In this document: piece after piece, positions 18,011 through 26,627 of the stretch
Layout: the number at the start of each line of letters is the position of its first letter
Position numbering within the stretch: position 1 is the first letter of the stretch
Assembly (NCBI RefSeq): GCF_014190915.1
Contig: NZ_JACHVU010000001.1
Location: forward strand, 1 to 64,000
Direction: 5' to 3'
DNA length: 64,000 nt
Origin: Mycolicibacterium iranicum
Lineage (GTDB): Bacteria; Actinomycetota; Actinomycetes; Mycobacteriales; Mycobacteriaceae
The notes under the pieces: generated by a model
What the model saw: only the letters and a program-made list of their open reading frames with translations
What the model was told of the DNA's origin: nothing
Database searches by the model: none
Made by a program: the position numbers and the translations under genes

Positions 18011-19036
18011 CACACTGCGGCCTGCGCTGTGCAGGTCGTTGCACGCCTCCACGACGCGCTCGCTCATCGAGGCCTCGGCCTTCTTGAAGTAGCTACGAGG
18101 GTCGTACACCTTCTTGTTGCCGACCTCGCCGTCCACCTTCAGCACGCCGTCGTAGTTGGAGAACATGTGCCCGACGATCGGACGGGTGAACGCGTACTGG
18201 GTATCGGTGTCGACGTTCATCTTGACCACGCCGTAGCGCAGCGAGTCCTCGATCTCGGACTTCAAAGACCCTGAGCCGCCGTGGAATACGAAGTCGAACG
18301 GCTTGGAACCCTCGTCGAGTCCCAGCTTGGCCGACGCGACCTTCTGGCCCTCGGCGAGCACCTCGGGCTTGAGCTTGACGTTGCCCGGCTTGTAGACGCC
18401 GTGCACGTTGCCGAACGTCGCGGCCAGCAGATATCTGCCGTGCTCGCCGGTCCCGAGGGCCTCGATGGTCTTCTCGAAGTCCTCCGGCGTGGTGTAGAGC
18501 TTGTCGTTGATCTCGGCCTCGACGCCGTCCTCCTCGCCGCCCACGACGCCGATCTCGATCTCCAGGATGATCTTCGCCGCGGCCGCCTGCTTCAGCAGTT
18601 CCTGTGCGATCGACAGGTTCTCGTCGATCGGCACCGCCGAGCCGTCCCACATGTGCGACTGGAACAGCGGATTGCCGCCCGCGCGCACCCTTTCCGACGA
18701 GATCGCCAGCAGCGGCCGGACATAGGTGTCGAGCTTGTCCTTGGGGCAGTGGTCGGTGTGCAGGGCCACGGTGACGTCGTACTTGGCGGCGACCACATGC
18801 GCGAACTCGGCGAGTGCCACCGCACCGGTCACCATGTCCTTGACCCCCAGACCGGACGCGAATTCGGCTCCGCCGGTGGAGAATTGGATGATGCCGTCGG
18901 ATCCGGCGTCGGCGAAGCCCTTGATCGCGGCGTTGACGCTCTCCGAGCCGACGCAGTTGATGGCCGGGAACGCGAACGAGTGCTCCTTGGCCCGGGTCAG
19001 CATCTCGGCGTAGACCTCAGGCGTGGCGATGGGCAT
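17999..19036 (-). CDS. fba: Class II fructose-1,6-bisphosphate aldolase
   Basis: Zinc-dependent aldolase that splits fructose 1,6-bisphosphate into dihydroxyacetone phosphate and glyceraldehyde 3-phosphate in glycolysis, and the reverse in gluconeogenesis. The 345-residue protein has the metal-site and catalytic segment ALHTDHCPKDK, LEIEIGVVGGEEDG, the second metal His in NVHGVYKPGNVKL, and the phosphate/zinc loop VFHGGSGS, followed by KMNVDTDTQYAF. Length and motifs match the mycobacterial enzyme. The ATG start at 19036 gives MPIATPEVYAEML. Confidence 0.97.
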   Translation of the reverse strand: MPIATPEVYAEMLTRAKEHSFAFPAINCVGSESVNAAIKGFADAGSDGIIQFSTGGAEFASGLGVKDMVTGAVALAEFAHVVAAKYDVTVALHTDHCPKDKLDTYVRPLLAISSERVRAGGNPLFQSHMWDGSAVPIDENLSIAQELLKQAAAAKIILEIEIGVVGGEEDGVEAEINDKLYTTPEDFEKTIEALGTGEHGRYLLAATFGNVHGVYKPGNVKLKPEVLAEGQKVASAKLGLDEGSKPFDFVFHGGSGSLKSEIEDSLRYGVVKMNVDTDTQYAFTRPIVGHMFSNYDGVLKVDGEVGNKKVYDPRSYFKKAEASMSERVVEACNDLHSAGRSVSAG

Positions 19037-19089
19037 GACGTTTCCTCTCGGCCGGGGTTGCAGGCAAGTATCTCAAGAACGCGTCGGTC

Positions 19090-20115
19090 TCACACGGTCA
19101 GAACCATGCGGTAACGGGCGCGGCCGGCGTCCATCGCATCGAACGCCTCGGCGGCCCGGTCCAGCGGGACCTCCTCGGTCTTCGCGCGCACTCCGGTCAA
19201 CTGGGCGAAGTGCATCGTCTCCTCGACGTCGCGGGCCGTCCCCGACGGGTGCCCGCTCACCGACAGCCCGGCATTGATCAGGTCCAGCGGGCTGATCGGC
19301 AGGTTGTCCGCGGTCACCCCGACCACGACGAGTTCGCCGGCCGGCCCCAGCCCACCGACGGTCGCAGCCATGGCCTCGGCGTTGTTGGCGGTGGCCAGGA
19401 CGACGGCCGCACCGCCCAGCTTCTGCAGTTCTGCGGCGACGTCCTGCGCGGTCGAATCGAGGTAGTGGTGGGCGCCGAACTCCTTGGCCTCCTCGGCCTT
19501 GCCGGTGCCGCGGCCGATCGCGACGGTCTCGAATCCCATCGCCCGCGCCCACTGCACGCCGAGATGCCCGAGCCCTCCCACACCGAGGATGGCGACCACG
19601 TCGCCGGCCTTGGCGCGCGTCTGGCGCAGGCCGTTGAACGTCGTCACCCCCGCACATCCCATCGGCGCCGCCTCGACGAACGACATCCCCTCGGGGATCC
19701 GCGCGAGCGCGGTCCACGGGACGATCACCGTTTCGGCGTAGCCCCCGGGGTAGTGCCAGCTGGGCACCTGCATGCGCTGGCACTGCATGAACGCGCCCTT
19801 GCGGCACGGGACGCAGCGGTTGCAGTTGCCGCCGAACCAGCCCACGGCCACCCGGTCACCCTCGGCGAAGTCCTCGACGCCGTCTCCGACCTCGGCGACG
19901 GTGCCGGCGATCTCGTGACCGAGCGTGATGGGCCACTGCAGCCCGGGGAAGTGGCCGGCGTGGAACTCCCGGTCGGTGCCGCACACCCCGCACGCGGCGA
20001 CCGAGAGGCGCACGTGACCCGGCGGCGTGGACGGGGTCTCGACCTCGACGACGGTCAGCGATTCGTTGGCGGAGGCAACCTGCACGGCCGTATGGGTGGA
20101 CTTGTGGGTCGACAT
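19090..20115 (-). CDS. Zinc-dependent alcohol dehydrogenase (MDR family)
   Basis: A 341-residue medium-chain dehydrogenase. The catalytic zinc ligands are in AACGVCGTDREFHAGHF and ITLGHEIAG. The structural zinc site is complete (GGNCNRCVPCRKGAFMQC), and the NAD(P) fold is ILGVGGLGHLGVQWAR, with IGRGTG after the second strand. It is closest to AdhA-type alcohol dehydrogenases acting on short-chain alcohols and aldehydes. ATG 20115 is chosen over an in-frame TTG two codons upstream. It is divergent from the DedA gene across 33 bases. Confidence 0.92.
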   Translation of the reverse strand: MSTHKSTHTAVQVASANESLTVVEVETPSTPPGHVRLSVAACGVCGTDREFHAGHFPGLQWPITLGHEIAGTVAEVGDGVEDFAEGDRVAVGWFGGNCNRCVPCRKGAFMQCQRMQVPSWHYPGGYAETVIVPWTALARIPEGMSFVEAAPMGCAGVTTFNGLRQTRAKAGDVVAILGVGGLGHLGVQWARAMGFETVAIGRGTGKAEEAKEFGAHHYLDSTAQDVAAELQKLGGAAVVLATANNAEAMAATVGGLGPAGELVVVGVTADNLPISPLDLINAGLSVSGHPSGTARDVEETMHFAQLTGVRAKTEEVPLDRAAEAFDAMDAGRARYRMVLTV

Positions 20116-20148
20116 GGTCAAACACTAGCGCCGGTACCCTAGGGAGCC

Positions 20149-20859
20149 GTGGTTGTCGACACTCTTGCCCTGATGCCGGATTTTCTGGACCCCATCAACC
20201 TCCTGAGCTACTTCGGCACCTGGGCGCTGATCGGGCTGCTGGTCGTGGTGTTCGTCGAGTCGGGCGTCCTGTTCCCGGTGCTGCCGGGTGATTCGCTGCT
20301 CTTCGTGGCCGGCATGCTCGCCGCGGGCACCGCGGCGGCGTCCAAGGAGGGCAATGTCGCCAACGCCGACTTCCAGCTGTGGCAGCTGCTGCTGTTCATC
20401 CCGATCGCGGCGGTCCTCGGCGCGCAGGTCGGCTACTGGATCGGCCGCAACGTCGGCACCGCGATGTTCAAGCCGAACGCCCGGTTCCTGAAGCAGAAGT
20501 ACCTCGACGAGGCCCACCTGTTCTTCGAGCAGCGCGGACCGTTTGCGATCGTGGTGGCGCGGTTCGTGCCGATCGTGCGGACGCTGGCACCGATCACCGC
20601 GGGTGCGGCCAAGATGAACTACGCGGTGTTCACCCTCTACAACGCCGTCGGCGCGATCGTATGGGGCGCCGGTCTGACACTGCTCGGCTACTGGCTGGGC
20701 CGTATCGAGATCATCCAGAAGCTGCTCGAACCCATCGTCATCGGCATCGTGATCCTGTCGGTGCTGCCGATCGCGATCGAGTGGTACAAGCGCCGCAGGG
20801 CCGCCAAACGGGCCGGCATCCCGACCCCGCCCATGGAAGCCGACGAGCAGCCCACCTAG
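20149..20859 (+). CDS. DedA/SNARE-associated family membrane protein (Rv0364-like)
   Basis: A 236-residue membrane protein of the DedA family, which acts in lipid-carrier recycling and envelope homeostasis. Conserved parts are FVESGVLFPVLPGDSLLFVAGMLA with the two half-helix region, the RNVG segment, and FFEQRGPFAIVVARFVPIVRTLAPITAGAAKM, which holds the essential Arg residues. The start is GTG 20149 with an AGGGAG ribosome site seven bases before it. Its stop overlaps the convergent nhaA gene by four bases. Confidence 0.93.
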   Translation: MVVDTLALMPDFLDPINLLSYFGTWALIGLLVVVFVESGVLFPVLPGDSLLFVAGMLAAGTAAASKEGNVANADFQLWQLLLFIPIAAVLGAQVGYWIGRNVGTAMFKPNARFLKQKYLDEAHLFFEQRGPFAIVVARFVPIVRTLAPITAGAAKMNYAVFTLYNAVGAIVWGAGLTLLGYWLGRIEIIQKLLEPIVIGIVILSVLPIAIEWYKRRRAAKRAGIPTPPMEADEQPT

Positions 20860-22730
20860 ATCGGTCCCTGCGAGCGGCCCTCCCGTCCTTCTTCGAGCGC
20901 CCGGATCAGGCTCGCCGCGTCCCACGGCCCCTTGTGCCGTTTGCCGTTGACGAACAGCGTCGGCGTCGCGTTCAGGTCCATCGCATCGGCGTCCTCGGCG
21001 TCGTCCTGCACACGGTGCAGCACCTTCGACGAGTGCACCCGCACGTCCTGGTCGAAGCGTTCGATGTCGCACCCCGCCGCCACGGCGTAGCGGTACATGT
21101 CCGACCACTCCAGGTCGTCCTGATGGGCGAACAGCTGGCGCGCCATCTCCCAGAACCTGCCCTGCAGCGCCGCGGCCTCGCTGGCGCGGGCGGCGTCGAA
21201 GGCCCGCGGGTGGGCCCGCTCGAGCGGGAAATGGCGCCACACATAGAGCAGCTCGTCGCCGAAGTGGGCGCGCACCTCGTCGATCGCCCCGGTCGCGCGG
21301 CTGCAGAACGGGCACTCGAAGTCGCCGTACTCGACCAGTGTCAGCGGCGCGTCGCGCCGGCCGCGGGAGTGGTCGCGGTCGGGGTCGACGGGCCGGATCA
21401 GCTTGAGACCGACGGGTTCGGGCGGGCTCAGCCAGTCGGTCATCCGGAAGATGGCCCACCCGAATGCGAAGGCGATGACCGACGCGGCGAGCACGCCGAT
21501 GCGGGCCTGGTCCTGACGACTCGGATCGGCGATCGCGATGTCGACGATGAACAGCGAGATCGTGAACCCGATGCCCGACAGCGCCGCGCCACCGGCGATC
21601 CGGCGCAACGTCAGCCCGGGGGCCAGCTCGCCGAGACCGGTGCGCCGCATCAGCCACGTCGCACCGGTGATGCCGAGGAACTTGCCGATCACCAGGCCCG
21701 CGACCACGCCCCACGTCAGCGGTGAGCGCAGCGCGGTCATCAGGCTCTGGCCGTCGAGCAACACCCCGGCGTTGACGAGCGCGAACAGCGGCAGGATCAC
21801 GAACGACACGGTCGGCCCGACCGCGGCCTGCAGCCGCTCGTTGATCGAGATCGACTCCCTCAGTGAGCGGCTCGCGGCGCGCGCGTACTGGGAGTTGGGC
21901 GACTGACGGAAGGCCCGGATCTGTTCGACCGCCCGCTCGACGGGGCGACGCTCCGGGGTGAAGACGGGGATGAGCAGCGCGACGGCGACGCCGGCGAGCG
22001 TGGGGTGGATGCCTGCCAGATACAGCGCGATCCACAGCGCCACGCCGAGGACCGCGTACGCCGGGCCGCGCTCTTTGGGCAGGTAGCGCACCAGCGCCAG
22101 CGCGGCGATCAGCGCCACCGACACTACGAGCGGGCCGACCTGCACGGCGTCGGAGTAGAACACCGCGATCGCGATGAGCGCCCCGACGTCGTCGACCACG
22201 GCCAGGGTGAGCAGGAACAGCCGCACGCGCGCCGGGAACATCGGCTTGATGATGGCCAGCGCCCCGACCAAGAACGCGGTGTCGGTGGAGATGACCACGC
22301 CCCATGCCGCGGCGTTCTCGCCGGACGGGTTGAACGCCAGGAACACGACGGCGGGCAGCACCAGGCCGGCCGCGGCGGCGACCACCGGGACCGCGGCGCG
22401 GGAGCGATCGGTGAGCTCGCCGATGGTGAACTCGCGGGTGACCTCCAGTCCGACGATGAAGAAGAAGAACGTCATCAACGCGTCGTTGACGAGGTGCTTG
22501 ACCGTCATGTCGAAGTGATGGGCACCGACGCTGACGCCGACATGGGTGTTCAGCAGGGCCGAATAGACATCTGCCCACGGAGAATTGGCCCACAGGATCG
22601 CGATGACGGTGAACGTCAGCAGCAGTGCGGCCGCGGTGTTGTCGGTGGTTCTGGTGGCCTTGCTGCCCCGGTTGAGCCGCGAGGGCAGCAGCGGGAAACC
22701 CCGCTGGGCGGTCGCTTCAGTCACTGTCAC
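20856..22730 (-). CDS. nhaA: NhaA Na+/H+ antiporter fused to a DsbA-like thioredoxin domain
   Basis: A 624-residue fusion. Residues about 25-430 are an NhaA antiporter with the ion-binding pair Asp180-Asp181 (LAVVDDVGALIAIAVFYSD), VISTDTAFLVGALAI and the TM11-like GFTISLFIVDIAI segment. Residues about 460-615 form a DsbA-type thioredoxin domain: LTLVEYGDFECPFCSRAT with the redox pair Cys473/Cys476, and cis-Pro region NATPTLFVNG. NhaA probably exchanges Na+ for H+; the attached domain may sense or catalyse disulfide chemistry. On which side of the membrane it lies needs an experiment. The start overlaps the GH76 stop by 14 bases. Confidence 0.94.
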   Translation of the reverse strand: MTVTEATAQRGFPLLPSRLNRGSKATRTTDNTAAALLLTFTVIAILWANSPWADVYSALLNTHVGVSVGAHHFDMTVKHLVNDALMTFFFFIVGLEVTREFTIGELTDRSRAAVPVVAAAAGLVLPAVVFLAFNPSGENAAAWGVVISTDTAFLVGALAIIKPMFPARVRLFLLTLAVVDDVGALIAIAVFYSDAVQVGPLVVSVALIAALALVRYLPKERGPAYAVLGVALWIALYLAGIHPTLAGVAVALLIPVFTPERRPVERAVEQIRAFRQSPNSQYARAASRSLRESISINERLQAAVGPTVSFVILPLFALVNAGVLLDGQSLMTALRSPLTWGVVAGLVIGKFLGITGATWLMRRTGLGELAPGLTLRRIAGGAALSGIGFTISLFIVDIAIADPSRQDQARIGVLAASVIAFAFGWAIFRMTDWLSPPEPVGLKLIRPVDPDRDHSRGRRDAPLTLVEYGDFECPFCSRATGAIDEVRAHFGDELLYVWRHFPLERAHPRAFDAARASEAAALQGRFWEMARQLFAHQDDLEWSDMYRYAVAAGCDIERFDQDVRVHSSKVLHRVQDDAEDADAMDLNATPTLFVNGKRHKGPWDAASLIRALEEGREGRSQGPI

Positions 22731-23853
22731 TCTCGGTCACCGAGGCCGACGTGCCGCCCGCGACGCTGTGCGCGGCCTCCATCAGCATCCACCCGGCCAG
22801 CTGGACCGACAGATCGCGTTCGGGGATCTCCGAGGAGTTCACCGCACCCTCGACGAACTGTGCGTCTCCGGTCCCCGCCGCCGGCACCTCGGCGGTGCGC
22901 TCCCAGAACGCGGCGAACAGCGGGAGGTTGTCGACGGTCTGACGGTTGTCCCAGGCCGCGCGCGCCGAGGTCAGCACCGTGGTCGCCGCGACCTCGCGGG
23001 CCTGGACGGACTCGGGCGAGTCGCCCGGCAGCGTGGTGGCGACCAGGGCGAGGTAGCGCGCGAGGATGCCGTTGAAGAGGCCGCCGTCCCCGCCGCCGGC
23101 GCCCTTGATCACGCCCCCGGGGGCCATGTGCTCGGCGACCGCGCCGACCAGGCGGTGCACCCGTTCTGCGTGGCGCGGGTCCTGGGTGCGCAGGGCCAGT
23201 TCCGTCTCGGCGCCCAGCACGACGCCCTGGCAGTAGGTGTACTGCGCCCGCACCAGCGACCCGCCCTTGATGCCGTCGAACACGAGGTGCGTCTCGGGGT
23301 CGATCAGCGTCTCGTCGATCCAGTCGGCCATCTGCTGCGCGCGGCGCAACCGGTCGCCGTGGCGCGCGAGGAAGATCGCGGCGGGCCCGTTGGCGGGGGC
23401 GTTGAAGAACTGGTCCTGTTTGCGCCAGGGGATGCCGCCGCCGTCTTCGGGGACCCACGACGTGAGGAACTGGTCGGCGAAGGTGTCGAGGGCCTTGGGC
23501 CTGCCCACCCCGGCCAGCCGGCCTGCACGTTCGAGCGCCAGCGCGAGCCACGCCATGTCGTCGTAGTAGCTGTTGGTCCACTTGCCGAGGTTGCGCCACC
23601 GGTGCCCACGGATCTGCCGGTTGAGGGAGGCGAGACGTTCGGGCCGAGGGTCGCGGACCTGCGCGTCGACCAGGTTGTCCAGCAGGTGCGCCTGCCACCA
23701 GTAGTGCCAGATCCCGAAGCGGCGCTGCCGGCCTGCGGCGGGCCACGCGACGACGCCGAGCTGGGTGCCCGGCAGCCCCCATAGTTGCCTGAGGTGCCGC
23801 GCGGCGATGGCGGCTTCGGCGCTGGCCGCGCGGTTGGCCCACATCTGATCCAT
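22717..23853 (-). CDS. Glycoside hydrolase family 76 (alpha-1,6-mannanase-like; Rv0365c-like)
   Basis: A 378-residue protein of the (alpha/alpha)6 GH76 family, whose members cut alpha-1,6-mannans. The catalytic Asp pair is Asp98-Asp99 in TNSYYDDMAW, followed by the toroid helices QDQFFNAPANGPAAIFLAR and YTYCQGVVLGAETELA. No signal peptide is visible, so it is probably cytosolic, as predicted for the M. tuberculosis homologue. A role in mannan-containing glycolipid turnover is inferred. The start ATG 23853 lies 73 bases from the divergent TetR gene. Confidence 0.9.
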   Translation of the reverse strand: MDQMWANRAASAEAAIAARHLRQLWGLPGTQLGVVAWPAAGRQRRFGIWHYWWQAHLLDNLVDAQVRDPRPERLASLNRQIRGHRWRNLGKWTNSYYDDMAWLALALERAGRLAGVGRPKALDTFADQFLTSWVPEDGGGIPWRKQDQFFNAPANGPAAIFLARHGDRLRRAQQMADWIDETLIDPETHLVFDGIKGGSLVRAQYTYCQGVVLGAETELALRTQDPRHAERVHRLVGAVAEHMAPGGVIKGAGGGDGGLFNGILARYLALVATTLPGDSPESVQAREVAATTVLTSARAAWDNRQTVDNLPLFAAFWERTAEVPAAGTGDAQFVEGAVNSSEIPERDLSVQLAGWMLMEAAHSVAGGTSASVTESDSD

Positions 23854-23889
23854 GCGGATGATCCTGCCCTACCGGACGCCGACAGGCTA

Positions 23890-23907
23890 TGAGACAAATA
23901 TGTCTCA
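23890..23907. promoter_or_regulatory. TetR-type palindromic operator
   Basis: TGAGAC-AAATAT-GTCTCA is a perfect palindrome 19 bases before the TetR start, and a further GTCTCA half-site is found at 23922-23927, overlapping the start codon. The position suggests autorepression of the tetR-MFS operon and possibly of the divergent GH76 gene. Confidence 0.72.
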
Positions 23908-23926
23908 TGTGAGCTACAGTTGTCTC

Positions 23927-24469
23927 ATGTCCTCGAGTCGCGATCAGCTGCTGCGCGCCGCCGCCGACTTCCTCGGCCGACGGCCGAACGCCACCCAGGA
24001 CGAGATCGCCACCGCCGTCGGCGTCAGCCGGGCCACGCTGCACCGGCACTTCTCCGGCCGGCTCGCGCTGATGGCGGCACTCGAGGAGCTCGCGATCGCC
24101 GAGATGCGCGAGGTGCTGAAAGCCGCTCGGCTGCAGGAGGACTCGGCCACCGAGGCACTGCGTCGACTGGTCAGCGCCTGCGAGCCGGTCTCGCCGTACC
24201 TCGCCCTGCTGTACAGCCAGAGCCAGGAGCTCGACCTCGACACCACCCTGGAGATCTGGGACGAGATCGACACCGCGATCACCGAACTGTTCCTGCGCGG
24301 GCAGCGCGACGGCGAGTTCCGGCCCGATCTGACCGCGGCGTGGCTGACCGAGGCGTTCCACAGCCTGATCGGCGCGACCGCGTGGGCGATCCGCGCCGGC
24401 CGCGCCGCCGCGCGCGACTTCGACCGCCTCATCATCGAGCTGCTACTCAACGGAGTGACCTCCTCATGA
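23927..24469 (+). CDS. TetR-family transcriptional regulator
   Basis: A 180-residue regulator with a TetR DNA-binding helix-turn-helix (RDQLLRAAADFLG, ATQDEIATAVGVSRATLHRHFSGRLAL) and an effector domain of unrecognised type. ATG 23927 was chosen because an earlier in-frame start would lie inside the palindromic operator; transcription may start close to the ATG, giving little or no leader. It ends 22 bases before an MFS drug exporter, so it probably represses that exporter and itself, like LfrR with LfrA in M. smegmatis. Confidence 0.92.
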   Translation: MSSSRDQLLRAAADFLGRRPNATQDEIATAVGVSRATLHRHFSGRLALMAALEELAIAEMREVLKAARLQEDSATEALRRLVSACEPVSPYLALLYSQSQELDLDTTLEIWDEIDTAITELFLRGQRDGEFRPDLTAAWLTEAFHSLIGATAWAIRAGRAAARDFDRLIIELLLNGVTSS

Positions 24470-24491
24470 CCCACCTTCACGGAGTGAAGAA

Positions 24492-26099
24492 ATGAGCAGA
24501 AGATGGTTCGCCCTCGGCGTCCTCACGCTGGCCGTCCTGCTCATCGGCATCGACGGCACCGTGCTCGCGCTGGCGACGCCGTTCATCAGCGCCGACCTCG
24601 GCGCCACCGGCACGCAGCTGCTCTGGATCGGCGACATCTACTCGTTCGTGCTGGCCGCGCTGCTCATCAGCATGGGCAGCCTGGGCGACCGCATCGGGCA
24701 CAAGAAGCTGCTGCTCTGCGGCGCCACGGCATTCGCGGCGTTCTCGGTGCTGAACGCCTATTCGGGCAGTCCGGAGATGCTGATCGGGACCCGCGCGCTG
24801 CTCGGCATGGCCGGCGCCACGCTGGCCCCGGCGACACTGGCGTTGATCCGCGGGCTGTTCCCCGACCAGCGGGAGCGCAGCATCGCCGTCGGCATCTGGG
24901 CGTCGGCGTTCTCCGCGGGCGCCGCGCTCGGGCCCGTCGTGGGCGGCGTACTGCTGGAACACTTCTGGTGGGGCTCGGTCTTCCTCATCAACATCCCGGT
25001 GATGCTCGTGCTGCTCGTCGGCGGTGTGATCCTGCTGCCCGAACACCGCAACCCGGACCCGGGTCCGTGGGATCTGCCCAGCGTCGGGCTGTCGATGGTC
25101 GGGATGCTCGGCCTGGTCTACGCGATCAAGGAGGGGTTCACGGGTCTCGCAGACGGCGTCGGCGCCGACATCCTGGTTGCGGGGGCCGTCGGCGCCGCGG
25201 CGCTGACGATGTTCGTGCGTCGCCAATTGCGCCTCCCCACACCGCTGATCGACGTACGTCTGTTCGCCAACCCACGGTTCTCCGGGGTGGTCGCGGCCAA
25301 CCTGCTCTCGGTGCTCGGCCTGTCCGGGCTGGTGTTCTTCCTGTCCCAGTACTTCCAGCTGGTGCACGGCTACGGCCCGCTCAAGGCCGGGCTGGCGGAA
25401 CTGCCTGCGGCGGTGACCGCCACGGTGTTCGGTGTGCTGGCCGGGGTGGCGGTGCGTCACTTCTCCCACCGCTCGGTGCTCACCACCGGCCTGGCGCTGG
25501 TCGGCGTCGCGATGGCGGCCCTGATGACGACGCTGGTCGTGTTCACCCCGACGGCTCCGTATCTGCCGCTGGGCATTTCGCTGTTCGTCGTCGGCGTGGG
25601 GCTGGGTTTGGCGTTCACGGTGGCCAGCGACGTCATCCTGGCCAGTGTGCCGAAGGAACGCGCGGGCGCCGCGGCGGCGGTCTCCGAGACCGCCTACGAG
25701 CTGGGGATGGCGCTGGGCATCGCCACGCTGGGCTCGATCGTCACCGCGGTGTACCGCAGCGTCGTCATCGCTCCCGGGGTCCCCGCCGCCGTCGCCGCAC
25801 AGGCTCGCGATTCGCTGCCGAACGCCATCCACGCGGCGAACAACCTACCCGCCGATCAGCAGACGGTGCTGCTCGACGCCGCGAAAGAGTCTTTCACCCA
25901 CGGGCTTTCGGTCGCCTCGGGCGTCGGCGCCGCGTTGCTGCTCACCGCGTCCGTCGCCGTCTGGTGGCTTCTGCGGCCCGGCTCACCAGGCCCGGTCGAG
26001 GTCGGCGTGCTGCCTGATCCAGGCGTGCATCGCGATGCCGGCGGCGACGGCGGCGTTGATGCTGCGTGTCGAGCCGAACTGGGCGATCGACACCGTTAG
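24492..26099 (+). CDS. MFS multidrug exporter, DHA2 family (LfrA/EmrB-like)
   Basis: A 535-residue proton-driven exporter with 14 predicted helices. Family motifs: LLIGIDGTVLALATPFI (motif D1), SLGDRIGHKKLLL (motif A), and LGPVVGGVLLEHFWWGSVFLINIP (motif C, the antiporter signature). It resembles LfrA, which exports fluoroquinolones, dyes and quaternary compounds. A GGAGTG ribosome site precedes the ATG. The last 39 or so residues (after WWLLRPG) are read from the antisense of the convergent methyltransferase gene and look unlike a natural MFS tail. Confidence 0.93.
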   Translation: MSRRWFALGVLTLAVLLIGIDGTVLALATPFISADLGATGTQLLWIGDIYSFVLAALLISMGSLGDRIGHKKLLLCGATAFAAFSVLNAYSGSPEMLIGTRALLGMAGATLAPATLALIRGLFPDQRERSIAVGIWASAFSAGAALGPVVGGVLLEHFWWGSVFLINIPVMLVLLVGGVILLPEHRNPDPGPWDLPSVGLSMVGMLGLVYAIKEGFTGLADGVGADILVAGAVGAAALTMFVRRQLRLPTPLIDVRLFANPRFSGVVAANLLSVLGLSGLVFFLSQYFQLVHGYGPLKAGLAELPAAVTATVFGVLAGVAVRHFSHRSVLTTGLALVGVAMAALMTTLVVFTPTAPYLPLGISLFVVGVGLGLAFTVASDVILASVPKERAGAAAAVSETAYELGMALGIATLGSIVTAVYRSVVIAPGVPAAVAAQARDSLPNAIHAANNLPADQQTVLLDAAKESFTHGLSVASGVGAALLLTASVAVWWLLRPGSPGPVEVGVLPDPGVHRDAGGDGGVDAACRAELGDRHR

Positions 26100-26627
26100 G
26101 CGCGCACCGGTTTTCGCGTCGTCGGTGATCCCCGGCCCTTCCTGGCCGAAGATCATCAGGCACTCCCGCGGAAGGGCGACGTCCTCCAGGCGGGCCGCGC
26201 CCGGGACGTTGTCGACGGCGACGACGTCCAACCCGGCGTCGGCGGCGAAGTCCAGCAGCTCGGCGGTGCCGGCGTGGTGGCGCAGCCGCTGATAGCGGTC
26301 GGTGACCATGGCGCCGCGGCGGTTCCACCGACGGCGGCCCACGATGTGGACCGTGTCGACCGCGAACGCGTTCGCGGTGCGCACCACGCCCCCGATGTTG
26401 GCATCGTTGCCGAAGTTCTCGATCGCGACGTGCAGCGGGTGCCTGCGGGCATCGATGTCGGCGATGATCGCCTCGCGCGTCCAATAGCGGTAGGCGTCAA
26501 CGACATTGCGGGTGTCACCACTGCGCAGCAGTTCCGGGTCGTACCGCGGGTCGTCGGGCGGGTCCCCCTCCCACGGCCCCACCCCGGGACCCTGGCCCCA
26601 CTCGGTGGGGCCGGGCGGCTCAGTCAT
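25983..26627 (-). CDS. SpoU/TrmH-family RNA 2'-O-methyltransferase (Rv0380c-like)
   Basis: A 214-residue SPOUT enzyme that methylates a ribose 2'-OH in tRNA or rRNA using SAM. Motif 1 is ENFGNDANIGGVVRTANAF, motif 2 is LMIFGQEGPGIT, and motif 3 is GSTRSINAAVAAGIAMHAW, forming the trefoil knot. An N-terminal extension of 60 residues is not conserved in the core family. The ATG at 26627 overlaps the upstream lipoprotein stop by eight bases, so it is part of that operon. The exact target RNA cannot be told. Confidence 0.92.
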   Translation of the reverse strand: MTEPPGPTEWGQGPGVGPWEGDPPDDPRYDPELLRSGDTRNVVDAYRYWTREAIIADIDARRHPLHVAIENFGNDANIGGVVRTANAFAVDTVHIVGRRRWNRRGAMVTDRYQRLRHHAGTAELLDFAADAGLDVVAVDNVPGAARLEDVALPRECLMIFGQEGPGITDDAKTGARLTVSIAQFGSTRSINAAVAAGIAMHAWIRQHADLDRAW

